Shown in pieces: positions 1 to 9,450 of a stretch of 64,000 bases of DNA. Source of the DNA: Achromobacter veterisilvae (GTDB lineage Bacteria > Pseudomonadota > Gammaproteobacteria > Burkholderiales > Burkholderiaceae_B); contig NZ_UFQC01000022.1 in assembly GCF_900496975.1 (NCBI RefSeq), positions 1 to 64,000 of the forward strand, in the 5' to 3' direction. Within the stretch, counting starts at the first letter, position 1, and each line of letters opens with the position of its first letter. The notes below the pieces were generated by a model. It was not told the origin of the DNA, did not search any database, and saw nothing but the letters and a program-made list of their open reading frames with translations. The translations under genes and the position numbers were made by a program.

Positions 1-1
1 C

Positions 2-823
2 TCGGCGGCGGCGCGCGCCCTGCGGGCCGCGATTTCCGGCCAGGCCAGCCTGGCGCTCGCCTGGACCGAAAGCGACCGCGGCTTCGCGCCGCTCCCGGCC
101 GATACCCGCGCCGAGCGCCGGGGCGAAACCTGGCTGCTGTCCGGCCGCAAGGTGCTGGTCGACAACGGCGCGGAAGCCGACTGGCTCGTGGTCGCGGCGC
201 GCGGCGAGGACGGCGTGGCGCTGCTCCTGGTGGACGGCGCCGCCGACGGCCTGACCCGCGGCGGCGCCCCATTGGCCGACGGCACGCGCAGCGCCGACCT
301 GGTCTTCCAGGACACGCCCGCCACGGCCTGCCTGGCCAGCGGCCCGGCGGCCGAAACCCTGCTGCTGCGGGCCGTCTACCGCGGCCTGGCGGCCACCTGC
401 GCCCTCGCCCTGGGCGCCATGGAGCGTTCGCTGGAAATCTGCCGCGACTATCTGCACGAACGCAGTCAGTTCGGCAAGCCGCTGGCGGCGCTGCAAGTGC
501 TGCAGCACCGCTACGTGGACATGCTGATCGCCGCCGAACGCGCCCGCTCCATGACCTTGCTGGCGGCCCTGCGAGCCGATGCCGCCGCCGCGGGCGACGC
601 CGAGGCGCGCCGCGACCTCGGCCTGGCCAAGCTCACGGTGGGCCGAAGCGCGCGCCACGTCGGCGGCCAGGCCATCCAGTTGCACGGCGGCATGGGCATG
701 GCCTACGAATATCCCATCGGGCACTACTACCGCAAGCTGCTGTGCTGCGACGCGGCCTTCGGTTCGCAGGACGACCATCTCGCCCTGCTGGCCGACGGCC
801 TTGCCGCGCCCGCCAGCGCCTGA
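2..823 (+). CDS. Acyl-CoA dehydrogenase, 5' end outside window
   Basis: This is the C-terminal 273 residues of an acyl-CoA dehydrogenase, the FAD enzyme that makes 2-enoyl-CoA in the first step of beta-oxidation. The frame is open from base 2, so the true start lies upstream. The visible part covers the end of the middle beta domain and the C-terminal helical domain, with the family motifs RSQFGKPLAALQ and IQLHGGMGMAYEYPIGHYYR. It ends 30 bp before the fused hydratase/dehydrogenase gene on the same strand, so the two probably share a transcript. The family is clear. The substrate cannot be told from this half. Confidence 0.9.
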   Translation, partial: SAAARALRAAISGQASLALAWTESDRGFAPLPADTRAERRGETWLLSGRKVLVDNGAEADWLVVAARGEDGVALLLVDGAADGLTRGGAPLADGTRSADLVFQDTPATACLASGPAAETLLLRAVYRGLAATCALALGAMERSLEICRDYLHERSQFGKPLAALQVLQHRYVDMLIAAERARSMTLLAALRADAAAAGDAEARRDLGLAKLTVGRSARHVGGQAIQLHGGMGMAYEYPIGHYYRKLLCCDAAFGSQDDHLALLADGLAAPASA

Positions 824-853
824 AATCCGCTTTTTTCCCATTCCCGCATCGCC

Positions 854-2959
854 ATGCCCACGCCTGAACAAACCCGCATCCACGCCACGCGCCAGGACGG
901 CGTCCTGCTGCTCGGCCTGAACCATCCGCCCCTCAACACGCTGGACCACGCGCTGCGCCAACAGTTGCACGACGCCCTGCACGCCGCCGCCCTGGACGCC
1001 TCGGTGCAGGCCATCGTGCTGCACGGCGCCGGCGGCAACTTCAGCGCCGGCGCCGACATCCGGGAGTTCGACCAGCCCCGGCAGCCGCCCTGGGCCGGCG
1101 ACGTCGCCCTGCTCATCTCGGCCAGCGCCAAGCCGGTGGTCGCCGCCCTGCAAGGCGTGGCGCTGGGCGGCGGCCTGGAACTGGCGCTGGCCGCGCATGC
1201 CCGCGTCGGCACCGCCGACGCCAGGCTGGGCCTGCCCGAGGTCAAGCTCGGGCTGGTGCCCGGCGGCGGCGGCACGCAACGCCTGCCGCGCCTGATCGGC
1301 GCCGAGGCGGCCCTGCCGCTGATGCTGGAGGGCCGCAACGTCGACGGCAATGCCGCGCTGGCGCTGGGCCTGCTGGACGAAGTCTGCGACGGGCCCGTCC
1401 TGCTGGACGCGGCCGTGCGCAAGGCGCGGGCCCTGCGCGAAGGCGCGATGGCGCGCCCGGACAGGATCGATGACGCGGGCAGGCAGGCGGGGCTGGCGGC
1501 CGTGGCGGCGCAACGCCAACGCCTGGCCGCGAAACCCCATGCGCTGCCCGCCCAGCGCCTGTTGCTGGACTGCGTAGCGGCCGCGCTGGAACAGCCCCTG
1601 GAAGCGGGCCTGCGGTTCGAGCGCGAGGCCTTTCTGCAATGCGTGGCCAGCCCCGAGCACCGCGGCCTGGCCCACGCGTTCTTCGCCGAGAGGCTGGCCG
1701 GGAAGTCGCCGGCCGGCGCCGCGCGGCCGCGCCCCGTCCAGAAGGTCGGCGTCGTGGGCGGCGGCACCATGGGCGCCGGCATCGCCGTGGCCATGCTCGA
1801 CGCCGGCCTGGACGTGGTGCTGATCGAACGCGACGCGGCCTCGCTGCAGGCGGGCCAGGACCGGATCGGCGGCGTCTACCAGCGGCAGTTGGATGCCGGC
1901 AGGCTCGATGCGGCGGCGCGCGCGCGGCGCCTGGCCCGGCTGAGCGCGGCGACCGACTACGCCGCGCTGGCCGAGGCCGACCTGGTCGTCGAGGCGGTGT
2001 TCGAGGAGATGGAAGTCAAGGCCCGGGTCTACGCCGAACTGGACCGGGTCTGCCGGCCCGGCGCCATCCTGGCCACCAATACCTCCTACCTGGACATCGA
2101 CCAGCTCGCGCGGCGGATCTCGCGCCCCCAGGACGTCATCGGGCTGCATTTCTTCTCGCCCGCCAACGTCATGAAACTGCTGGAAATCGTGGTGCCCGGG
2201 CAGGTCGCCGACGACGTCGTGGCGACCGGCTTCGCGCTCGCGCGGCGGCTGGGCAAGGTGCCGGTGCGCGCCGGAGTGTGCGACGGTTTCATCGGCAACC
2301 GCATTCTCTACGTCTACCGCGAAGCGGCCAACTTCATGATGGAGGACGGCGCTTCGCCCTATCAGATCGACCAGGCGCTGGAGCGCTTCGGCTACGCCAT
2401 GGGCCCCTTCCGCACGGCCGACCTCACCGGCGGCGACATCGGCTGGGCGACCCGCAAGCGCAAGGCCGCGACGCGCCCGCCCGAAGCCCGCTACGTGCGC
2501 GTGGCCGACCGGCTGTGCGAACGGGGCTGGTTCGGCCAGAAGACCGGACGGGGCTACTACCGCTATCCCGAACGCGGCCAGCGCGGCCAGCACGATCCCG
2601 AGGTGCTGGCCCTGATCGACGACGAGCGCGCCGCCCGCGGCATCGCGGCCCGCCCGTTCAGCGACGAGGAGATCGTGCGGCGCTATATGGCCGCCCTCGT
2701 CAACGAGGCCGCCAAGGTCCTGGAAGACGGCATCGCGCTGCGGCCGGCGGACATCGACGCCGCCCTGGTCAATGGCTACGGCTTTCCGCGCTGGCGCGGC
2801 GGCCCCATGAAATACGCCGACGATGCCGGCCTGCCGGCCATCCTGGCCGATCTGGAATCCTATGCCAAGGAAGACCCCGGGTTCTGGGCCCCCTCGGAAC
2901 TGCTGCGGCGCCTGGCCCGCGAAGGCTCGACCTTCGGCAAGCTGAATCGACAACCCTGA
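854..2959 (+). CDS. Fused enoyl-CoA hydratase / 3-hydroxyacyl-CoA dehydrogenase
   Basis: A bifunctional FadB/FadJ-type protein of 701 residues, close to the usual 700-730. Residues 1 to about 280 form a crotonase domain with the oxyanion segment SAGADIREF, the glycine-rich [13 protein letters not shown] and [19 protein letters not shown] carrying the catalytic acid. From about residue 296 an NAD-binding fold starts ([14 protein letters not shown]), followed by two C-terminal 3-hydroxyacyl-CoA dehydrogenase domains ([15 protein letters not shown] and GFIGNRIL). It hydrates 2-enoyl-CoA and oxidises the product to 3-ketoacyl-CoA. The neighbours supply the preceding and following steps. A FadJ-like or short-chain role is possible; no particular substrate is shown. 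Confidence 0.93.
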   Translation: MPTPEQTRIHATRQDGVLLLGLNHPPLNTLDHALRQQLHDALHAAALDASVQAIVLHGAGGNFSAGADIREFDQPRQPPWAGDVALLISASAKPVVAALQGVALGGGLELALAAHARVGTADARLGLPEVKLGLVPGGGGTQRLPRLIGAEAALPLMLEGRNVDGNAALALGLLDEVCDGPVLLDAAVRKARALREGAMARPDRIDDAGRQAGLAAVAAQRQRLAAKPHALPAQRLLLDCVAAALEQPLEAGLRFEREAFLQCVASPEHRGLAHAFFAERLAGKSPAGAARPRPVQKVGVVGGGTMGAGIAVAMLDAGLDVVLIERDAASLQAGQDRIGGVYQRQLDAGRLDAAARARRLARLSAATDYAALAEADLVVEAVFEEMEVKARVYAELDRVCRPGAILATNTSYLDIDQLARRISRPQDVIGLHFFSPANVMKLLEIVVPGQVADDVVATGFALARRLGKVPVRAGVCDGFIGNRILYVYREAANFMMEDGASPYQIDQALERFGYAMGPFRTADLTGGDIGWATRKRKAATRPPEARYVRVADRLCERGWFGQKTGRGYYRYPERGQRGQHDPEVLALIDDERAARGIAARPFSDEEIVRRYMAALVNEAAKVLEDGIALRPADIDAALVNGYGFPRWRGGPMKYADDAGLPAILADLESYAKEDPGFWAPSELLRRLAREGSTFGKLNRQP

Positions 2960-2973
2960 GGAATCGCCCCATC

Positions 2974-4155
2974 ATGCGAGAAGCCGTCATCGTCTCCACC
3001 GCGCGCACCCCGCTCACCAAGGCCGGGCGCGGCGAATTCAACATCACCCAGGGCCCCACCCTGGCCGCCCACGCCGTCCGGGCCGCCGTCGAGCGCGCCG
3101 GCGTGGATCCGGACAGCATCGAGGACGTGGTCCTGGGCTGCGGCTATCCGGAAGGCACCACCGGCCGCAACGTGGCCCGCCAGGCGGCGCTGCGCGCCGG
3201 ACTGCCCCAAAGCGTCGCGGGCGCCACCGTCAACCGCTTCTGCGCCTCCGGCCTGCAGGCCGTGGCCGACGCCGCCGCCCGCGTGGTCATGGGCCATTCA
3301 GGCCCCGTCATCGCCGGCGGCGTGGAAAGCTGCTCGCTGCTGCGCACGCGCGACGACGGCGTGAGCGGCATCGACGGCTGGCTCCAGTCGCAGTTGCCCG
3401 AACTCTACCTGCCCATGATCGCCACCGCCGACATCGTCGCGCAGCGCTACGGCATCAGCCGCGAAGACCAGGACGCGTTCGCCCTACGCAGCCAGCAGTT
3501 GACGGCGGCGGCCCAGCGCGAAGGCCGCTTCGACGCCGAAATCATCGCCGTTCGGGCCGCCATGCAGATCACGGACAAGGCAACCGGCGCCACGCGCCAG
3601 GAAGAAGTCACCGTCAGCGCCGACAACTGCAACCGCCCCTCGACCACCGCCGACGGCCTGGCGGGCCTGGCGCCCATCATGGGTCCGGACAAGTTCGTCA
3701 CCGCGGGCAACGCCTCGCAACTGGCCGACGGCGCCGCCGCCTGCGTGCTGATGGAAGCCCGCGACGCCGAGCGCGCCAATCTCGAACCGCTGGGCGCGTT
3801 CCGCGGCATGGCCGTGGCGGGCTGCGCCCCCGACGAAATGGGAATAGGCCCGGTCTACGCCGTGCCCCGCCTGCTGGAGCGCCATGGCCTCAAGGTCGAG
3901 GACATCGACCTCTGGGAACTCAACGAGGCCTTCGCTTCCCAGGCCCTCTATTGCCAGCGCCGTCTTGGCATCCCGATGGACCGGCTCAACGTGAACGGCG
4001 GCTCGATTTCTGTGGGCCATCCCTTCGGCGTGACCGGCGCCCGCCTTACGGGGCACGTGCTCCTGGAAGGCAAGCGGCGCGGCGCCCGGTTCGCCGTGGT
4101 CACCATGTGCGTGGGCGGCGGCATGGGCGCGGCAGGATTGTTCGAGATATTCTGA
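2974..4155 (+). CDS. Acetyl-CoA acyltransferase (thiolase)
   Basis: A degradative thiolase of 393 residues that cleaves 3-ketoacyl-CoA with CoA. The nucleophile is Cys90 in [11 protein letters not shown], His349 lies in [10 protein letters not shown], and the second catalytic cysteine is Cys379 in [11 protein letters not shown], so the active site is intact. The start at 2974 follows the hydratase/dehydrogenase stop by 14 bp and begins with [13 protein letters not shown], the family's normal N terminus. The same frame is open further upstream, but that part only shadows the preceding gene. It completes a dehydrogenase, hydratase/dehydrogenase, thiolase operon, and a strong terminator follows directly. 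Confidence 0.94.
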   Translation: MREAVIVSTARTPLTKAGRGEFNITQGPTLAAHAVRAAVERAGVDPDSIEDVVLGCGYPEGTTGRNVARQAALRAGLPQSVAGATVNRFCASGLQAVADAAARVVMGHSGPVIAGGVESCSLLRTRDDGVSGIDGWLQSQLPELYLPMIATADIVAQRYGISREDQDAFALRSQQLTAAAQREGRFDAEIIAVRAAMQITDKATGATRQEEVTVSADNCNRPSTTADGLAGLAPIMGPDKFVTAGNASQLADGAAACVLMEARDAERANLEPLGAFRGMAVAGCAPDEMGIGPVYAVPRLLERHGLKVEDIDLWELNEAFASQALYCQRRLGIPMDRLNVNGGSISVGHPFGVTGARLTGHVLLEGKRRGARFAVVTMCVGGGMGAAGLFEIF

Positions 4156-4166
4156 ACGCCCAAGCA

Positions 4167-4199
4167 AAACGGAGCGGCCGGGGCCGCTCCGTTTTTTTT
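4167..4199. terminator. Intrinsic terminator, probably bidirectional
   Basis: The inverted repeat GGAGCGGCC/GGCCGCTCC is flanked by AAAAC on the left and GTTTTTTTT on the right. It is a classical hairpin plus T-run for the plus-strand beta-oxidation operon. The A-run on the left gives a shorter T-run in the other orientation, for the convergent Bug gene ending at 4214. Confidence 0.9.
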
Positions 4200-4213
4200 C
4201 CGCGTGCGGTTCT

Positions 4214-5209
4214 TTATTGCGGCTCGATCTTCGCGTCGATCGCGCGCTGCGTCCAGACCTTGCGCTGCGACTGCGCGAAAGCCTGGTGTTCGGCGACGGT
4301 ATTGGGCGACACCTGCATGCCCAGCGATTCGAAGCGCTGAAGAACGTCGGGTTCGCGCAGGATGGCGGCGACTTCCTGGTTCAACTTCTGCACGATCGCG
4401 TCGGACGTTTTGGCCGGCGCGGCGACCCCGACCCAGACGACCAGGTCGAAGTTCTTGTAGCCCAGTTCGGCCAGCGTCGGAACGTCCGGGAACGCCTTGG
4501 CGCGTTCGTGGCCGGTGTAGGCCAGCCCGCGCAGCTTTCCGGCCTGCATGAACGACGTGACGACGGACAGGTCGGCGAACAGGTAATCCACGTGGCCGCC
4601 CAGCAGGTCGGTCACGGCGGGCGGCTGGCTCTTGTACGGCACGCCATTGGCGGCCGCGCCGGCCACGGTATTGAACGTGGCGCCGGCGATCTGGCTGGTG
4701 GGCGAGCCGTAGGCGTAGTTCAGGGGCTTGGCCTGCGTGGCCTTGACCAGTTCCTGCAGCGACTTGTACGGCGCGTCCTCGCGCACCACCAGCATCATCG
4801 GGATGGTGGCGATGCGGATGACGTGGATGAAGTCGCCGGTGGGGTCGAACGGCAGCTTGCGGAACAGCGCCGGGGTCGCCGAATGCGTCGAGCTGCTGGT
4901 CAGGATCAGCGTGTAGCCGTCGGGCTGGGCGCGCGCGGTGAACGACGAGCCGATGGTGCCGGACGCGCCGGGCTTGTTCTCGATCACGACCGGGACGTTC
5001 AGGCGCGGGCCGAGCTTTTCGGCGATGATGCGCGCGCTGGTGTCGGTGGCGCTGCCCGGCGAGAACGGCACGACGATGGTGATGGGCTTGTCCGGATAGG
5101 CCGGCTGGGCCTGCGCCGCGCCGGCGGGCAATGCGCCAGCGAACGCGGTCAGGACGGTGAGGCTGCCGGCGGCCAGCAGGCGGCGGCGCGCGCCGAACGG
5201 TTGAGTCAT
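4214..5209 (-). CDS. Bug-family periplasmic solute receptor
   Basis: A 331-residue tripartite tricarboxylate transporter receptor (TctC/Bug). The N terminus has an RRRLLAAG run and a hydrophobic segment ending near AQAQP, an export signal that could be Sec or Tat. The mature protein starts with YPDKPITIVVPFSPG, the ligand-contact loop of the family, followed by IENKPGASGTIG. Such receptors bind small carboxylates in the periplasm. No TctA/TctB membrane genes are nearby, as is usual for orphan Bug genes. It lies 114 bp downstream of a LysR gene on the same strand and has its own upstream element shared with the hydratase gene at 8206. Confidence 0.93.
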   Translation of the reverse strand: MTQPFGARRRLLAAGSLTVLTAFAGALPAGAAQAQPAYPDKPITIVVPFSPGSATDTSARIIAEKLGPRLNVPVVIENKPGASGTIGSSFTARAQPDGYTLILTSSSTHSATPALFRKLPFDPTGDFIHVIRIATIPMMLVVREDAPYKSLQELVKATQAKPLNYAYGSPTSQIAGATFNTVAGAAANGVPYKSQPPAVTDLLGGHVDYLFADLSVVTSFMQAGKLRGLAYTGHERAKAFPDVPTLAELGYKNFDLVVWVGVAAPAKTSDAIVQKLNQEVAAILREPDVLQRFESLGMQVSPNTVAEHQAFAQSQRKVWTQRAIDAKIEPQ

Positions 5210-5293
5210 GCTTGTCTCCTGTCAGGGGCCGCGGGTCGGCCTCTTCAATTCAACCCGTATGATGCTTGCGCCCCGCTTATCCCAACAAGGGAC

Positions 5294-5313
5294 TAATTTT
5301 CATAGACTTATTC
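5294..5313 (-). promoter_or_regulatory. Element shared with the hydratase promoter (copy A)
   Basis: The 13-mer TAATTTTCATAGA (plus-strand reading) at 5294-5306 recurs exactly at 8269-8281. The octamer GAATAAGT occurs next to both copies, here on the minus strand at 5306-5313. The copy lies about 85 bp upstream of the Bug start. It is inferred to be an operator for one of the two local LysR regulators. Confidence 0.55.
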
Positions 5314-5323
5314 CAAACCGGGA

Positions 5324-6235
5324 TCAATCGCCCTCAGCCTGCCGCAGGCGCAGGTAGTCCTCGGTGGCCTGCAGGAAAGCCGACGCCGCCAGCGACAGGC
5401 GCGCGTTGCGGCGCTGGATCAGCCAGAGCTCGTGCCCGTGCCTGCGGGCGCCGTCGATGGGCAGGATGCGCAGGCCGAGCTGGCGCGCCAGATCGCAGGC
5501 ATAGCCGGGCACGACGGTAATGCCCAGGCCGGCGCCCACGAGTTTCAGCGCGGATATCAGCATGCCCGCCTCGATGCGGTAACGGAATTCCAGGTTCAGG
5601 TCGGCCGCGACCCGGTCCAGGCTGCGGCGCACGCTGTACACGTTGCGCAGCATGATGTGGTCGTGGGCGGCGACGTCGGCCCACGACACCGAACGCTTGC
5701 GCGTCAGCGCGTGGCGCGGCGCGCACACGGCAAACATGGTGTCGCGGTAGATGACGCGCGTGGCCAGTTCGTCCGACGGCGTCTCGACCGAGACGATGCC
5801 GAAATCGGCGCGCCCGTTGCGCACGTGTTCGAAGGTGTCGTCGGTCGACAATTCGAAGAGGTCCAGCTTCACGCTCGGATGCGCGCGGTGATAATCCGCC
5901 ACCACGTCCCCCAGCAGGCCGACCATCATGAGGGGGGACGTGGCCACCCCCACCGTGCCTCGCTCCAGCGTCCGCAGGCCCGACATGCTGCGCTCGGCGG
6001 CGCGCACGGTGCCGAGGATTTCCTGCGCGTAGGCGTAGAAATCCGCCGCGCCGTCGCACGGCGTGACGCTGCGCGTGGAACGCTCGAACAGCGGCTGGCC
6101 GACCTCGGCCTCCAGTTCGGCGCAGAGCTTGCTGACGGCCGACTGGGTCACGAAGGCCGCCCGGGCGGCCGCCGTGAAACTGCGCAGTTCGTAGAGCGCG
6201 CAGAAAACGCGCAATTGCTTGAGAGTGATGTTCAT
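5324..6235 (-). CDS. LysR-type transcriptional regulator
   Basis: A 303-residue LysR regulator. The N-terminal winged helix begins MNITLKQLRVFCALYELRSF, with the recognition segment TQSAVSKLCAELE; a periplasmic-binding-protein-like effector domain follows from about residue 90. The start at 6235 was chosen because the LysR domain begins there; the open frame runs 17 codons further but adds only non-family sequence. The gene sits between the CoA-transferase and Bug genes on the same strand, so it may be co-transcribed and regulate the cluster. It resembles the divergent LysR at 8358 (shared TQS-VSKLC-ELE helix), so the two are probably paralogues. Confidence 0.93.
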   Translation of the reverse strand: MNITLKQLRVFCALYELRSFTAAARAAFVTQSAVSKLCAELEAEVGQPLFERSTRSVTPCDGAADFYAYAQEILGTVRAAERSMSGLRTLERGTVGVATSPLMMVGLLGDVVADYHRAHPSVKLDLFELSTDDTFEHVRNGRADFGIVSVETPSDELATRVIYRDTMFAVCAPRHALTRKRSVSWADVAAHDHIMLRNVYSVRRSLDRVAADLNLEFRYRIEAGMLISALKLVGAGLGITVVPGYACDLARQLGLRILPIDGARRHGHELWLIQRRNARLSLAASAFLQATEDYLRLRQAEGD

Positions 6236-6275
6236 GGTCGAAGTCGCCGCCTGGCGCTCTCCGGCCATGCCTGCC

Positions 6276-7412
6276 TCAGCGCCCAACCGGGAGCATATCG
6301 CGATCGGCGTCCTGGCGCGGCGCCGGACGGCCGATTTCCCCCGGCGTGCGCGAAAAGCGCACCGGGATGCCCGCGGCCATCAGGGGCCCCTCGGTCGGAT
6401 GTTCCACTTGCTGGAAGAAGCCGGTCGCCTTCAGGTGGGGGTCGTCGAACAGGGCTTCCGGCGTATTCACCGGCGAATGCGGAATGTCCGCCTCCGCCAG
6501 CAGCGCCAGCCACTCCTGCGTGCCGCGCAGCGCGACGATGTCGGCCAGGTCCTGGTACAGCTCGTCGAAATGCCGGGCGCGCGCCGCGGCATCGACGTAG
6601 CGCGCGTCCGCCGCCAAGTCGGGGCGCTCGGCCAGGGCGAAGAAACGCCGCCATTGCGCGTCGGTGTAGGGCAGCAGGGCCAGGTAGCCGTCGCGCGTGC
6701 GGTAGGGGCGCCGCTGCGGCGACAGCACGCGGCTGTAGCCCATGGGCCCCAGCGGCGGGATGAAGCTGTGGCCGCTCATGTGCTCGACCAGCGTGAACGA
6801 AACCAGCGTTTCGAACATGGGGACCTCGATGGCCTGCCCCTGCCCCGAGCGCTCGCGCTCGTACAGCGCCATGGGGATGGCGTAGGCCAGCGTCAGGCCC
6901 GCCACCTTGTCGGCGAGGATGGTGTTCACGTAGGCGGGCGCCCCGCTGTTGCGGCCTTGCAGATCGGCCAGCCCGCTCATCGCCTGGATGATGTCGTCGA
7001 ATGCCGGGCGCGCCGCGTAGGGGCCGTCCTGGCCGAAGCCCACCGCCGAGCAGTAAATGAGGCGCGGGTTGCGCGCGCACAGCGAGGCCGCGTCCAGCCC
7101 TAGCCGCGCCAGGGCCGCCGGACGGACGTTCGAGACGAAAACGTCGGCGCCGTCGATCAGCGCCAACAGGCTTTCGCGGTCGGCCGGCGCCTTGGCGTCC
7201 AGCGTCACGCTGTACTTGTTGCGGTTGAGGTTGAGATAGGCCGGCCCCATGCCCGCATGCGCGGCCGGCGCCGACGTGCGGAACACATCGCCTTCGGGCG
7301 CCTCCACCTTGACGACCTCCGCCCCCATGTCGGCCAGGATCTGCGTGGCGTAGGGGCCCATGGCCACCGAGGTCATGTCGATGACGCGCACGCCCGCGAG
7401 CGGGCCGGCCAT
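6276..7412 (-). CDS. Class III (CaiB/BaiF-type) CoA-transferase
   Basis: A 378-residue family III CoA-transferase, which moves CoA between carboxylic acids through an aspartyl-CoA intermediate. It begins MAGPLAGVRVIDMTSVAMGP, has the DMGAEVVKVEAPEGD segment, and the likely nucleophilic aspartate is near residue 168 in ILADKVAG. The start overlaps the stop of the upstream hydratase gene by one base (TAATG), which indicates translational coupling. With the neighbouring hydratase and Bug receptor it suggests uptake, CoA activation and hydration of a carboxylic acid. The acid is unknown. Confidence 0.93.
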   Translation of the reverse strand: MAGPLAGVRVIDMTSVAMGPYATQILADMGAEVVKVEAPEGDVFRTSAPAAHAGMGPAYLNLNRNKYSVTLDAKAPADRESLLALIDGADVFVSNVRPAALARLGLDAASLCARNPRLIYCSAVGFGQDGPYAARPAFDDIIQAMSGLADLQGRNSGAPAYVNTILADKVAGLTLAYAIPMALYERERSGQGQAIEVPMFETLVSFTLVEHMSGHSFIPPLGPMGYSRVLSPQRRPYRTRDGYLALLPYTDAQWRRFFALAERPDLAADARYVDAAARARHFDELYQDLADIVALRGTQEWLALLAEADIPHSPVNTPEALFDDPHLKATGFFQQVEHPTEGPLMAAGIPVRFSRTPGEIGRPAPRQDADRDMLPVGR

Positions 7413-8206
7413 TACTTGGCCTCCTGGTGCTTTTTGCGGTTGACGAAGGGCGCCATGTAGCGGCGCGGCTCGTCGGTGGTGAACGCCTCGCCGAAGGCCG
7501 CCACGCTGCGGTCCAGCCCGGCCTCCACCGTGGACTCGCTCCAGTAGCGCAGCAGGGCCTTCTGCGAGCGCACGGCGAGCGGGCCGCTTTCCGCGATGGG
7601 CGCCACCGTGCGTTCGACCAGCGCGTCCAGTTCACCCGTGGCGCTCACGAACTCCAGGAATCCCCATTGCGAGGCCTGCGCCGCGTTCACCGTCTCTCCG
7701 GTCAGGAGCAGCCAGTTGGTCGGGCCGGGGCCGATGATCGCCGGAAGCAGCACCGCGTGGATCACCGACGGAATGCCCACGCGCACCTCCGGCATGCCGA
7801 AGACCGCGTCCGCCGATCCCAGGCGGATGTCGCAGGCCGCGGCCAGTTCCATGCCGGCGCCCAGGCAGAAGCCCGGAATGCGGGCGACGGTGGGAACCGG
7901 GATCGCGGCCACCGCGTCGCAGAGGTCGCGCAGGCGCGTGATGAACTCGCGCGCGCCCTGCGGGTCCAGTTCGGCCATTTCATAGATGTTGGCGCCGCCC
8001 ACGAAGGCCCTGTCGCCGGTGCCGCGGATGACGACCGCGCGGGCGTCGTCCTGGGCCGCGATCCAGCGCGCGGCTTCGATCACGCTGAGCGTCACCGGCG
8101 AGGCCAGGATGTTCAGGCTCTTGGCGTCATGAATCTGCAGTGTGTAGACGCCCCGGTCGTCGCGGGTCACGAGGGCGTGGGCAAAGGAAGGAATAGGCGC
8201 GGTCAT
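7412..8206 (-). CDS. Enoyl-CoA hydratase/isomerase family protein
   Basis: A stand-alone crotonase-fold protein of 264 residues. It has the oxyanion segment FVGGANIYEM, the core FCLGAGMELAAACDIRLG and the GMPEVRVGIPS segment where the catalytic acid normally lies. It is the first gene of the minus-strand cluster and is divergent from the LysR gene at 8358. The 151-bp intergenic region carries the shared operator-like element. Hydratase is the likeliest activity, but the fold also supports isomerases, hydrolases and decarboxylases. Confidence 0.9.
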   Translation of the reverse strand: MTAPIPSFAHALVTRDDRGVYTLQIHDAKSLNILASPVTLSVIEAARWIAAQDDARAVVIRGTGDRAFVGGANIYEMAELDPQGAREFITRLRDLCDAVAAIPVPTVARIPGFCLGAGMELAAACDIRLGSADAVFGMPEVRVGIPSVIHAVLLPAIIGPGPTNWLLLTGETVNAAQASQWGFLEFVSATGELDALVERTVAPIAESGPLAVRSQKALLRYWSESTVEAGLDRSVAAFGEAFTTDEPRRYMAPFVNRKKHQEAK

Positions 8207-8268
8207 GGAAGCTCCAGCTAGGGTGATGCCACCGATGCTACGGGCGTCGTTTGATCACAACAAACGAG

Positions 8269-8303
8269 TAATTTTCATAGAATAAGTCCATAACGGAATA
8301 AGT
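8269..8303 (-). promoter_or_regulatory. Operator-like element between hydratase and lysR genes (copy B)
   Basis: This holds the second exact copy of TAATTTTCATAGA (8269-8281), overlapped by GAATAAGT at 8280-8287 and repeated at 8296-8303, a 16-bp period. It is about 65 bp before the hydratase start and about 55 bp before the divergent LysR start, the usual place for a LysR-controlled divergent operator. Regulator assignment is inference. Confidence 0.55.
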
Positions 8304-8357
8304 AATAAAACCGTGGACGACTTGGGTACGATAGCCGCCTCTTGCGGGAGTCGTACC

Positions 8358-9290
8358 ATGGGCATCACGCTGCGCCAGCTCCGGGCCTTCTGCGCCGTCT
8401 GCGAACTGAAGAATTTCACCCGCGCCGCCGAGGCGCTGAACCTGACGCAGTCCACCGTCAGCAAACTGTGCTCCGAACTGGAAAGGGCCGTCGGGCTGGC
8501 GCTGTTCGAACGCTCCGCCCGCGGCGTGGAGCTGTTGGAGGGCACCGCGGAGCTGTACGCCTATGCGCAGGAAGCCTTCGGATCGCTGCGCGCGGCCGAA
8601 CGCAGCCTGAGCAGCCTGGCGGGGCTGGAGCGCGGCGAGGTGTCCATCGCCGCCTCGCCCATCATGATGCATACGCTGGTGGCGCCGGTGGTGGCGCGGT
8701 TCCACGGAAGGCATCCCAACATCGTCTTCGACCTGCACGAGCTTACCGGCGACGAAGCCACCGAACACGTGCTGCACGGCAAGGCCGACCTGGGCCTGGT
8801 GGCGGTCGAAAGCCAGGACCCCCGGCTGGATTGCCGCGTCGCCTACCGCGGCCCCATGTACGCCGTGGTGCCGTCCGGCCACCCCCTGGCCGCCGCCGGG
8901 CAGGCGCGCTGGCGCGATCTGGCCCGCTATCCCCACATCCTGCTGCGCGGCACCTACGCCGTGCGCCGCAAGATGGACCAGATCCTGCTGGACCGGGGCC
9001 TGGCGGTGCGCAGCGTGGCGCAGACCGGCAGCCTGACCACCGCCTTCGCCATGATCCGCGGCGGCATGGGCATCACGGTCATGCCCGGCTATGTGCGCAG
9101 CGTCTGCGAGGAAATGGGCCTGCGCGCCCTGTGCATCGCCGACGAGCCCCAGGCCCTGCACGAACTGTCCATCCTGCGCCGCGCCGGCCACCTTCTGCCG
9201 CGCGCCGCCGCGGCATTCCTGGCCGAGTTCGAAGCGCATCTGGACGGACTGGGCCAGCCCGCGTCCGCCGGCGATTCATCGCTTTTATGA
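8358..9290 (+). CDS. LysR-type transcriptional regulator
   Basis: A LysR regulator of 310 residues starting MGITLRQLRAFCAVCELKNF, with the recognition helix TQSTVSKLCSELE and the usual effector-binding domain. The start at 8358 sits exactly at the family N terminus; the open frame extends 15 codons further without family similarity. It is divergent from the hydratase gene and lies 160 bp upstream of a Bug receptor gene on its own strand, so it could control either or both clusters. It is a likely paralogue of the LysR at 5324-6235. Confidence 0.93.
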   Translation: MGITLRQLRAFCAVCELKNFTRAAEALNLTQSTVSKLCSELERAVGLALFERSARGVELLEGTAELYAYAQEAFGSLRAAERSLSSLAGLERGEVSIAASPIMMHTLVAPVVARFHGRHPNIVFDLHELTGDEATEHVLHGKADLGLVAVESQDPRLDCRVAYRGPMYAVVPSGHPLAAAGQARWRDLARYPHILLRGTYAVRRKMDQILLDRGLAVRSVAQTGSLTTAFAMIRGGMGITVMPGYVRSVCEEMGLRALCIADEPQALHELSILRRAGHLLPRAAAAFLAEFEAHLDGLGQPASAGDSSLL

Positions 9291-9301
9291 ATGCCTTCAT
9301 G

Positions 9302-9343
9302 ACAATTAATCAATTGTTGGAATGATGAGCCGATTCCATCATT
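9302..9343 (+). promoter_or_regulatory. Two adjacent inverted repeats before the Bug operon
   Basis: ACAATT-N4-AATTGT at 9302-9317 is followed directly by AATGATG-N9-CATCATT at 9321-9343. Both are perfect dyads in an otherwise GC-rich gap between the LysR stop and the Bug start at 9451. They look like an operator; the first could also fold as a weak hairpin but has no T-run. The cognate regulator is not shown. Confidence 0.45.
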
Positions 9344-9450
9344 GACGCGTCGAGGCCCGCCAGGCAGGCGGCCCGCCACGCGCCCCGAGACGGTCCCTCG
9401 ACACCATAACCAAGCCGGGCAGACATGCCCGCAGGACGAGGAGACCCCGC

